Shown piece by piece: positions 1-6,145 of a stretch of 13,357 nt of DNA. Position 1 is the stretch's first letter, and each line of letters begins with the position of its first letter. The stretch spans positions 1-13,357 of the forward strand of contig CAAEQN010000043.1 of the NCBI GenBank assembly GCA_900758165.1, given 5' to 3'. The notes beneath the pieces were generated by a model that did no database searches, was not told the DNA's origin, and saw nothing but the letters and a program-made list of their open reading frames with translations. The translations under genes and the position numbers were made by a program. The DNA comes from Clostridia bacterium. GTDB lineage: Bacteria > Bacillota > Clostridia > TANB77 > CAG-508.

Positions 1-831
1 CAAGTTGGAGTTAAATATATCGTTGTTTACTTAAATAAATGCGATATGGTTGATGATCCAGAATTATTAGAATTAGTTGAAATGGAAGTTAGAGATTTAT
101 TATCTAGCTACGATTTCCCAGGAGATGAAATCCCAGTTATAAAAGGATCTTCATTAAAAGTTCTAGAATCTACATCAACAGATCCAAACGCACCAGAATA
201 TCAATGCATCAAAGAATTAATGGATGCAGTAGATAGCTATATACCAACACCAGAAAGACCAACAGATGGTGACTTCTTAATGCCAGTAGAAGACGTATTC
301 TCTATAACAGGTAGAGGAACAGTTGCTACAGGTAGAGTAGAAAGAGGAGTTGTTAAAGTTCAAGACGAAGTTGAAATAGTTGGTTTATCAACAGAGAAAA
401 AGAAAACTGTTGTAACAGGTGTTGAAATGTTCAGAAAACTATTAGACCAAGCAGAAGCTGGAGATAATATCGGTGTTCTATTAAGAGGTATCGATAGAAA
501 AGATATCGAAAGAGGTCAAGTTTTAGCAAAACCAGGATCAATACATCCACATACAAAATTCAAAGCACAAGTTTACGTATTAACAAAAGAAGAAGGTGGA
601 AGACATACACCATTCTTCAATGGATATAGACCACAATTCTATTTCAGAACAACAGACGTTACAGGTGTTATCGATTTACCAGCAGGTACAGAAATGGTAA
701 TGCCAGGAGATAACGTAGATATGACTATCGAATTAATCACACCAATAGCAATGGAAAAAGGATTAAGATTTGCTATTCGTGAAGGTGGTAGAACAGTTGG
801 ATCTGGTATAGTTTCAGAAATAATTGAGTAA
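1..831 (+). CDS. tuf: Elongation factor Tu, 5'-truncated by the window edge
   Basis: EF-Tu is the GTPase that carries aminoacyl-tRNA to the ribosomal A site in the cytoplasm. The frame is open from base 1 and gives 276 residues before TAA; about 120 N-terminal residues, including the P-loop and the switch regions, lie outside the window. The G4 motif NKCD is seen at residues 12-15 of the fragment. Domain 2 follows, with FSITGRGTVATGRVERG at about residues 100-116. Domain 3 contains HTPFFNGYRPQFYFRTTDVT and the C-terminal AIREGGRTVGSG signature. The conserved Arg of AIREGG is encoded by CGT (778-780), which shows that CGT is ordinary arginine here. Codon use includes more ATC and GTT than the neighbours, as expected for a very highly expressed gene. 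A terminator follows 17 bases downstream, so this is the end of its transcription unit. The assignment is secure. Confidence 0.98.
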   Translation, partial: QVGVKYIVVYLNKCDMVDDPELLELVEMEVRDLLSSYDFPGDEIPVIKGSSLKVLESTSTDPNAPEYQCIKELMDAVDSYIPTPERPTDGDFLMPVEDVFSITGRGTVATGRVERGVVKVQDEVEIVGLSTEKKKTVVTGVEMFRKLLDQAEAGDNIGVLLRGIDRKDIERGQVLAKPGSIHPHTKFKAQVYVLTKEEGGRHTPFFNGYRPQFYFRTTDVTGVIDLPAGTEMVMPGDNVDMTIELITPIAMEKGLRFAIREGGRTVGSGIVSEIIE

Positions 832-848
832 TACCAATTAATTATAAA

Positions 849-877
849 AAGAGGTTATTTCTAACCTCTTTTTTATA
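849..877 (+). terminator. Rho-independent terminator after tuf
   Basis: A perfect 9-bp stem, AAGAGGTTA (849-857) with TAACCTCTT (862-870), encloses a TTTC loop and runs directly into a T tract (869-874). It starts 17 bases after the tuf stop codon. Confidence 0.9.
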
Positions 878-908
878 TACTAGGAAATTTCTCATTTCCT
901 AGTATATA
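874..908. repeat. Perfect 15-bp inverted repeat, 5-nt spacer
   Basis: TATATACTAGGAAAT (874-888) is exactly complementary to ATTTCCTAGTATATA (894-908), with TTCTC between. No T tract follows on either strand, so it is not a normal terminator. It sits directly upstream of an extended -10 element (913-921) and would cover the -35 region of that promoter, the position of an operator. A second, shorter inverted match to its arm (AAATTTCCTA, 994-1003) lies about 100 bases downstream, so a decayed small mobile repeat is an alternative reading. Confidence 0.7.
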
Positions 909-912
909 AAAA

Positions 913-921
913 TGCTATAAT
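913..921 (+). promoter_or_regulatory. Candidate extended -10 promoter element upstream of plsX
   Basis: TGCTATAAT (913-921) is a perfect TGn-TATAAT extended -10. There is no good -35 at the right distance (893-898 is CATTTC), as is allowed for extended -10 promoters. It would start transcription about 155 bases before plsX. It is a motif match only, and this DNA is very AT-rich. Confidence 0.4.
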
Positions 922-930
922 CTGCGTTCT

Positions 931-959
931 TTCACACTTCGCACCTCGCACTTCGTGAA
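931..959. repeat. Three tandem 7-mers (CACTTCG type) within a short inverted repeat
   Basis: Positions 935-941, 942-948 and 949-955 read CACTTCG, CACCTCG, CACTTCG. The array is flanked by TTCAC (931-935) and GTGAA (955-959), which are complementary. It is distinctly more GC-rich than the surrounding spacer. The rest of the 832-1083 spacer shows only the hairpins and promoters listed and no credible gene. Confidence 0.55.
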
Positions 960-1013
960 TTTCCAATTGACCAATCAAAATCATTAAAAAACTAAATTTC
1001 CTATCTTTTACTA

Positions 1014-1042
1014 TTGATTTTTTTTCAATTAAATAATAAAAT
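1014..1042 (+). promoter_or_regulatory. Candidate plsX promoter (TTGATT-17-TAAAAT)
   Basis: A -35 box TTGATT (1014-1019) is followed after 17 bases by TAAAAT (1037-1042), giving a leader of about 35 bases to the plsX start. The spacing is ideal and each box matches consensus at 5 of 6 positions. High AT content makes chance matches common. Confidence 0.5.
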
Positions 1043-1083
1043 ATAAAAATGAAAATATATTGTTATAAAGAAGGGAATTTAAA

Positions 1084-2124
1084 ATGAGAATTTTATTAGA
1101 TGCAATGGGTGGGGATAATGCACCTGATGCAAATATTAAAGGCGCAGTAAAAGCAATAAACGAAATTAGTTCAGAAATAGTATTAGTAGGAAACGAAAAA
1201 ATAATTAATAGCAGAATAAAAGAATTATATGGAAAAGATACTATATCAGAAATATCAGATAGATTAACCATAAAAAATGCAACAGAAACAATAGAAATGG
1301 AAGATATACCAACACAAGCAATTAAACACAAAAAAGATTCATCAATGGTAGTTGGATTTAATATGCTAAAAGCAGATGAAGGTGATGTATTTATCTCAGC
1401 AGGGAATTCGGGAGCATTACTTACAGGTGCTACATTATTAGTAGGAAGAATAAAAGGAGTAGACAGACCAGCAATTGCACCAATGCTTCCATCATATAAA
1501 AAAGGGTTAATGTTAGTGGATGCAGGAGCAAATACAAATTGCAAACCAATAAATCTTTTACAATTTGCACAGTTTGCAAATATATATTTGAAAAACATAT
1601 ATAAAATAGAAAAACCAGCAATAGGATTACTAAATATTGGTACAGAAGAGACAAAGGGAAATGACCTAATGAAAGAAAGCTATAAACTTCTAAAAGAGAA
1701 ATCAGAAGAGTATGGAATAAATTTTGTAGGAAATGTAGAAGGAAGAGAAGCTTTTTCTGGGGATATTGATGCAGTTATAACAGATGGATTTACAGGAAAT
1801 ATATTCTTAAAAACAGTAGAAGGCTTTGGAAAACTAGTAAAACGTTCTTTAACAGAAAGTTTAAAAAAGAATCTACTAAGTACAATAGGAGCAATTCCTG
1901 CACTTCCAGGAATAAAAAGATTTACAAAGACAATGGATTACAAGGAATATGGTGGAGCGTTGTTCTTAGGAGTTAAAAAACCAGTGGTAAAAGCACATGG
2001 AAGTAGTGATGAATATCTATTTTACTTTACAATAAAACAGGCAGAAAAATTTGCAGAGTCAAAAGCAGTAGAAATTCTAAAAGAAGAATTTGAAAAAAAG
2101 GTTACAACTCAGACAACATATTAA
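1084..2124 (+). CDS. plsX: Phosphate acyltransferase PlsX
   Basis: PlsX converts acyl-ACP and inorganic phosphate to acyl phosphate, the acyl donor for PlsY in the first step of bacterial phospholipid synthesis. It is a soluble protein that associates peripherally with the membrane. The 346-residue product has the family length. The N-terminal signature ILLDAMGGDNAPD is at residues 3-15. The conserved core segments DVFISAGNSGALL, LMLVDAGANTNCKP and AVITDGFTGNIFLKT, and the C-terminal GGALFLGVKKPVVKAHG are all present. The ATG is preceded by AAAGAAGGG (1068-1076) at workable spacing. The frame is intact, and the one CGG string, in TCG GGA near 1410, straddles two codons. The next gene is acyl carrier protein, PlsX's substrate partner and a common neighbour in Firmicutes, although the 192-base gap and the separate acpP promoter suggest distinct transcription starts. 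I see no clear terminator after it. Confidence 0.97.
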   Translation: MRILLDAMGGDNAPDANIKGAVKAINEISSEIVLVGNEKIINSRIKELYGKDTISEISDRLTIKNATETIEMEDIPTQAIKHKKDSSMVVGFNMLKADEGDVFISAGNSGALLTGATLLVGRIKGVDRPAIAPMLPSYKKGLMLVDAGANTNCKPINLLQFAQFANIYLKNIYKIEKPAIGLLNIGTEETKGNDLMKESYKLLKEKSEEYGINFVGNVEGREAFSGDIDAVITDGFTGNIFLKTVEGFGKLVKRSLTESLKKNLLSTIGAIPALPGIKRFTKTMDYKEYGGALFLGVKKPVVKAHGSSDEYLFYFTIKQAEKFAESKAVEILKEEFEKKVTTQTTY

Positions 2125-2133
2125 AAATGTAGA

Positions 2134-2178
2134 GAAGATGTAGTGGTTGCACTCCTGGGCGACCCATTCTTCGAAGGC
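2134..2178 (+). other. Unassigned GC-rich patch, possibly structured, between plsX and acpP
   Basis: Bases 2140-2178 are about 59% G+C by my count, in a spacer that is otherwise almost all A/T. GAAGATG (2134-2140) can pair with CATTCTTC (2165-2172) with one bulge. The interior contains GTG-GTTG-CAC and TGGG-CGA-CCCA mini-hairpins. I recognise no known RNA family or protein in it. It lies after the plsX stop and before the acpP promoter, so it could be a plsX 3' UTR element or the remnant of an intergenic repeat. Confidence 0.3.
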
Positions 2179-2215
2179 ATTTCTTAAAATAAATGAAATA
2201 AATTGTAAAAAAGTA

Positions 2216-2244
2216 TTGACAATATATTTTAAACCATATAATAT
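2216..2244 (+). promoter_or_regulatory. acpP promoter (TTGACA-17-TAATAT)
   Basis: A consensus -35 TTGACA (2216-2221) is followed by TAATAT (2239-2244) at 17 bases. An overlapping TATAAT (2237-2242) sits at 15 bases. This gives a leader of about 65-70 bases for acpP. A perfect -35 ahead of a gene expected to be highly expressed makes it credible. Confidence 0.7.
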
Positions 2245-2316
2245 TTTAGTTAGTAAAAAATAAATAAAATAGTTTAGAAGATATATTTCTAACTTCTAGA
2301 TAAATAAGGAGGTGTA

Positions 2317-2565
2317 ATGCGACCTATGAGTTCAGAAGAAGTTTTCGATAAAGTAAAAGAAATAATAGTAGAACAATTAGGAGTAGCAGAAACTGCTATA
2401 ACACCAGATGCATCTTTTATAGATGATTTAGGTGCTGATTCATTGGATATAGTTGAGTTGATAATGGCATTAGAAGAAGAATTTGATTTAGAAATTCCAG
2501 ATGCTGATGCAGAAAAAGTTGTTACAGTAAACGACGTAGTAGAATACATAAAAGATAATGTGTAG
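2317..2565 (+). CDS. acpP: Acyl carrier protein
   Basis: ACP is the small acidic cytoplasmic protein that carries growing acyl chains on a 4'-phosphopantetheine arm for fatty acid synthesis, and it supplies PlsX encoded upstream. The 82-residue product contains the canonical LGADSLDIVELIMALEEEF block. The DSL serine (residue 42) is the attachment site for phosphopantetheine, and four predicted helices fit the fold. AGGAGG at 2307-2312 precedes two in-frame ATGs. The one at 2317 is 4 bases away, and the one at 2326 is 13 bases away. The second would give MSSEEVFDKV, which resembles typical ACP N-termini better, so the first three residues (MRP) are uncertain. The gene stands between its own promoter and terminator, so it is probably a single-gene transcript. 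Confidence 0.97.
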   Translation: MRPMSSEEVFDKVKEIIVEQLGVAETAITPDASFIDDLGADSLDIVELIMALEEEFDLEIPDADAEKVVTVNDVVEYIKDNV

Positions 2566-2580
2566 TCTATAAATTTAAGA

Positions 2581-2608
2581 AGAAAGGACAATAACCTTTC
2601 TTTTTTTA
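2581..2608 (+). terminator. Rho-independent terminator after acpP
   Basis: A stem AGAAAGG (2581-2587) with CCTTTCT (2595-2601), a 7-base loop, and a run of T to 2607. It begins 15 bases after the acpP stop. Confidence 0.85.
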
Positions 2609-2617
2609 TTTCGTCTA

Positions 2618-2646
2618 TTTACACATAAAAATATTTAGTATATAAT
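2618..2646 (+). promoter_or_regulatory. glyA promoter (TTTACA-17-TATAAT)
   Basis: A -35 TTTACA (2618-2623) and a perfect -10 TATAAT (2641-2646) are separated by exactly 17 bases, just after the acpP terminator. The leader to the glyA ATG would be only about 15-20 bases, leaving no room for a riboswitch. Confidence 0.8.
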
Positions 2647-2669
2647 GCTACAAAAAGAGGTGATTTACC

Positions 2670-3909
2670 ATGCCGACTTTTGAAAATCTAAAAAGAGAAG
2701 ATGAACAAGTTTATAATGCAATAATGCAGGAACTAAAAAGAGAACAAAACAAAATAGAATTAATAGCGTCAGAAAATTTTGTAAGTAATAGCGTTATGGA
2801 GGCAATGCGGAAGCTATATGACGAATAAATATGCAGAAGGATATCCTAGAGCAAGATATTATGGAGGATGTGAATGTGTAGATATTGTAGAAGATTTAGC
2901 GAGGGACAGACTAAAAGAAATTTTTGGAGCAGAACATGCAAATGTCCAACCACATTCAGGAGCTCAAGCAAATATGGCTGTATATCTTGCAAAATTAAAC
3001 GTGGGAGATACAGTTTTAGGAATGAATTTATCACATGGAGGACATCTATCTCATGGAAGTAAAGTAAATTCTTCTGGAAAATTGTATAATTTTATTCCAT
3101 ATGGAGTAGATGAAAAAACAGGTAAAATAGATTATGAAGAAGTAGAAAGACTAGCAATTGAACACAAGCCAAAATTAATACTTGCAGGAGCAAGTGCTTA
3201 TCCAAGAGAAATAGATTTTAAAAAATTTAAAGAAATTGCAGATAAAGTCGGAAGTCTTTTTATGGTAGATATGGCACACATTGCAGGATTAGTAGCAGCA
3301 GGACTTCATCAAAATCCAGTACCATATGCAGATTTTGTCACAAGCACAACTCATAAAACTCTAAGAGGACCAAGAGGAGGAATAATTTTATGCAAGGAGA
3401 AATACGCGAAAGAAGTTGATAAAGCCGTATTTCCGGGAATTCAAGGTGGACCTTTAATGCACGTAATTGCAGCCAAAGCTGTATGCTTTGGTGAGGCACA
3501 AAAGCCAGAATTTAAAGAGTATCAAAATCAGATTATAAAAAATTCTAAAACACTAGCAGAAGAATTATTAAAATATGGATTTAATTTAGTATCTGGAGGA
3601 ACAGATAATCATTTAGTATTAATAGATTTGAGAAATAAAGGAATAAAAGGAAAAGAATTAGAAACAAGATTAGATGATATTGGAATTACAGTAAATAAAA
3701 ATGCAGTTCCATTTGATACGGAAAAACCAAGTATAACAAGTGGAATAAGAATTGGAACACCTGCAGTAACAACAAGAGGGTTTAAAGAAGGAGAAATGAA
3801 AAAAATAGCAAAATTAATAAGTATAACAGTAGAAGATTATGAAAATAAAAAAGAAGAACTAAAAAAAGAAGTATCTAAAATTTGTGAAGAATATCCTTTA
3901 TATAAATAA
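2670..3909 (+). CDS. glyA: Serine hydroxymethyltransferase, read through a +1 shift at a CGG codon
   Basis: GlyA is the PLP-dependent cytoplasmic enzyme that interconverts serine and glycine using tetrahydrofolate, supplying glycine and one-carbon units. The start at 2670 has AGAGGTG (2656-2662) seven bases upstream. Frame 0 gives 46 codons through IELIASENFVSNSVMEAM, then meets CGG (2808-2810) and would stop at TAA 2826-2828. Dropping C2808 gives GSYMTNKYAEGYPRARYYGG, the conserved continuation, and an open frame to TAA at 3907-3909. The total is 412 residues, the normal family length. With that correction the PLP lysine of TSTTHKTLRGPRGG becomes residue 229, which matches E. coli K229. All other core motifs are undamaged, so this looks like a working gene and not a decaying one. 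The alternatives are a sequencing error or a fresh pseudogene, but the same break recurs at three other CGG codons in the window. Confidence 0.93.
2808..2811 (+). other. Putative +1 recoding site CGGA in glyA
   Basis: The frame-0 codon after ATG is CGG. Skipping its C gives GGA for glycine 47, the invariant Gly before the TNKYAEGYP motif of serine hydroxymethyltransferase. The frame-0 stop is five codons beyond CGG. A Shine-Dalgarno-like GGAGG (2798-2802) ends five bases before CGG and may help or may be coincidence. Confidence 0.75.
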
Positions 3910-3952
3910 ATTTACTTACATATATAAAATTCAATTTAATTAAAACAATAAA

Positions 3953-4036
3953 AAAGGAGGAAGCAGAAATCAAATGCAAGTACTACAATTAAGTTTGAAA
4001 ATGTAATGCAAGCCATTTCATTTCTGCGTAAATAAA
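3953..4036 (+). promoter_or_regulatory. topA leader: Shine-Dalgarno, 14-bp hairpin, then start codon
   Basis: A strong AAAGGAGG (3953-3960) lies 76 bases before the topA ATG, too far for direct use. Between them GCAGAAATCAAATG (3963-3976) pairs with CATTTCATTTCTGC (4014-4027), 14 positions with a single C-C mismatch, around a 37-base loop. If folded, the hairpin removes 65 bases and leaves AA plus GTAAATAAA, 11 bases, between the Shine-Dalgarno and ATG 4037. No other convincing Shine-Dalgarno precedes the start. The spacer after glyA contains no clear terminator and no strong promoter. Confidence 0.55.
3974..4006 (+). CDS. Possible 10-residue leader peptide ahead of topA
   Basis: ATG at 3974 begins MQVLQLSLKM and ends at TAA 4004-4006, in the same frame as topA. 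AAAGGAGG ends 13 bases before it, a rather long spacing. Its start codon overlaps the 5' arm of the leader hairpin, so translating it would melt the hairpin that appears to present the Shine-Dalgarno to topA. It may be chance; the peptide resembles nothing I know. Confidence 0.25.
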   Translation: MQVLQLSLKM

Positions 4037-6026
4037 ATGGCAGACAAATTAGTAATAGTCGAATCCCCAGCAAAGGCAAATACAATAAAAAAATTTCTAG
4101 GTGGAAGCACAAAAGTAGTAGCTTCTATGGGACATATAAGAGATTTACCTAAATCAAAGTTGGGAATTGATACAAAAACATTTGAACCTCAATATATAAA
4201 CATAAGAGGAAAAGGAGATTTAATAAAATCCTTAAAGAAAGAAGCAAAAGATGCAAAAAAAGTATATCTTGCAACTGACCCTGACCGTGAAGGAGAAGCA
4301 ATTGCATGGCATTTAGCCAATATTTTAGGCATAGATGAAAATAAAATGTGTAGGGTAACATTTAATGAGATTACAAAAGATGCTGTAAAAAAAGCAATAC
4401 AAAATCCAAGAAAAATAGATATGGATTTAACAGATGCACAACAAGCAAGAAGAGTATTAGATAGAATAGTTGGATATAAAATAAGTCCTGTATTATGGAA
4501 AAAAGTTCAGAAGGGATTATCTGCTGGTAGAGTACAATCTGTAGCTGTAAAATTAGTTGTAGATAGAGAAGAAGAAATAGAAAAGTTTGTTCCAGAAGAA
4601 TATTGGAATATATATGCTACATTGGCCACAAAAAAACCAAAAAAAAGTTTTGAAGCTAAATTCTATGGAAAAAATGATAAAAAATTAGACATACATTCAA
4701 AAGAAGAAATAGACAAAATTCTAGACGAATTAGAAAAAGCAAAATATGTAGTTAGTGAAATAAAAAAAGGAGAAAAAAAGAGAACTCCTGCACCACCATT
4801 TACAACAAGTACAATGCAACAAGAGGCTTCAAGAAAATTAAATTTTGCATTAAGAAAAACAATGCAAGTAGCTCAACGGATTATATGAAGGTGTAAAAAT
4901 ACCAGAAAAGGGAACTGTTGGTTTAATTACATATATGAGAACTGACTCTACAAGAATATCAGAAGAAGCAAGAGCAGCAGCAAAAGTGCATATTGAAAAT
5001 ACATATGGAGAAGAATACTATGAAAATAGGTATTATAAAACAAATAAAGATGCACAAGATGCCCATGAAGCAATAAGACCAACATATATTGATTTAACAC
5101 CAGACAAAATAAAAGAAAGCCTAACAAACGACCAATATAAATTGTACAGATTAATATATAATAGGTTTATAGCTAGTCAAATGGCGGCAGCTATATTTGA
5201 TACTATGCTTGTAAAAATAAACGCAAATGAGTACAATTTTAGAGCAAATGGACAAACAATAAGATTTAAAGGCTTTATGACTCTTTATGTGGAAACAGAA
5301 GATAATGAGCGAAAAGAAGAGTTTGCTAAAATACCACCACTTATAGAAAACCAAGAACTACAAAAAGAGAATATAGAAACAAAGCAAAGCTTTACAGAGC
5401 CACCACCAAGATACACAGAAGCAAGTTTGGTAAAAGCATTAGAAGAAAAAGGAATAGGAAGACCAAGTACATATTCACCAACAATAACAACAATTCTTGC
5501 AAGAAGATATATAGAAAAAATACAAAAACAGTTACATCCAACTGAACTTGGAAGAATAGTAAATAAGCTATTAATAGAGAACTTTGGAGATGTAATAAAT
5601 GTTGAATTTACTGCACAAATGGAAGAAGAGTTTGATAAAATAGCAGAAGGAAAAGAAAATTGGAAAAAAGTAATTGCAGACTTCTATGAACCATTTGAAA
5701 AAGTAGTAGAAAAAGTAGACAAAGAATTAGAACATGTAAAATTAGAATATGAAGTATCAGATGTACCATGTGACAAATGTGGTAGAATGATGGTAATTAA
5801 ATATGGAAAATATGGAAAGTTCTTGGCTTGCCCAGGATATCCAGAATGCCAAAATGCAAAACCATATATAGAAACAATAGACGAACCATGTCCAAAATGT
5901 GGAGGTAAAGTACAAATAAGAAAAACTAAAAAGAGAAGAAATTATTATATATGTGAGAACAATCCAAACAACGGATGCGACTACATATCTTGGACAAAAC
6001 CAGTAAAAGAGAAAAAAGAAAAATAA
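4037..6026 (+). CDS. topA: DNA topoisomerase I, read through a +1 shift at a CGG codon
   Basis: TopA is the type IA enzyme that relaxes negative supercoils through a transient 5'-phosphotyrosine. The TOPRIM domain is at the N-terminus, with VIVESPAKANTIKKFLGG (residues 6-23, catalytic Glu in VES) and the metal-binding DPDREGEAIAWH; the Arg in that motif is CGT (4286-4288). Frame 0 runs 280 codons to MQVAQ, then CGG (4877-4879), and stops at TGA 4886-4888. Skipping C4877 continues as GLYEGVKIPEKGTVGL and reaches the catalytic Tyr299 in TYMRTDSTRIS. The frame then stays open to TAA 6024-6026, 662 residues in all. Two C-terminal four-cysteine zinc modules follow: CDKCG with CPGYPEC, and CPKCG with CENNPNNGC. 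The first frame-0 product would lack the active-site tyrosine, so activity depends on the shift. The leader is unusual, and a terminator follows. Confidence 0.93.
4877..4880 (+). other. Putative +1 recoding site CGGA in topA
   Basis: CAA CGG ATT in frame 0 becomes CAA GGA TTA when C is skipped, giving AQGLYEG in a conserved AQ-x-LYEG stretch. The varied position is often Gln or Arg in homologues, so CGG read as Arg followed by a skipped A (AQRLYEG) fits the protein equally well at this one site. Frame 0 stops two codons after CGG. No Shine-Dalgarno-like stimulator is seen upstream. Confidence 0.72.
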
Positions 6027-6042
6027 TTCAAAATTATTTTGC

Positions 6043-6077
6043 AAAACAGTGTAGCAAAAATGCTATGCTGTTTTTTT
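6043..6077 (+). terminator. Rho-independent terminator after topA
   Basis: AACAGTGTAGCA (6045-6056) pairs with TGCTATGCTGTT (6061-6072), a 12-bp stem with two G-T pairs around an AAAA loop, followed by T to 6077. It starts 17 bases after the topA stop. Confidence 0.85.
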
Positions 6078-6114
6078 AATAATTGAATAAAAATTCCTAT
6101 ACCTGGCAAAAATA

Positions 6115-6122
6115 TGTATAAA
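6115..6122 (+). promoter_or_regulatory. Weak candidate -10 for the ndvB-like gene
   Basis: TGTATAAA (6115-6122) contains a TATAAA hexamer (6117-6122) about 24 bases before the TTG start. No good -35 is seen 17 bases upstream. Because a terminator closes topA, the next gene needs its own promoter in 6078-6130, and this is the best match. Confidence 0.3.
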
Positions 6123-6145
6123 TTACATATTGAGGTGGAAGAATT

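Noticed and set aside
469..474. CGG string in tuf (ATC GGT) as another shift site
   Set aside because: The C is the third base of an in-frame Ile codon and the protein continues correctly. The same applies to other boundary-straddling CGG strings in plsX, glyA, topA and ndvB.
874..908. Second terminator after tuf
   Set aside because: The stem is perfect but no run of T follows on either strand.
1029..1598. Minus-strand open frame of 189 codons opposite plsX
   Set aside because: It is a shadow of plsX with low-complexity hydrophobic sequence, no ribosome binding site and no recognisable family. The same holds for other reverse-strand frames at 5757-6044, 9315-9560 and 11183-11413.
2647..2669. 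Glycine riboswitch before glyA
   Set aside because: The leader from the promoter to ATG is only about 20 bases, too short for any riboswitch.
2874..3062. Separate 62-codon plus-strand gene inside glyA
   Set aside because: It overlaps the conserved glyA frame completely, has no ribosome binding site, and its sequence is that of an alternative reading frame.
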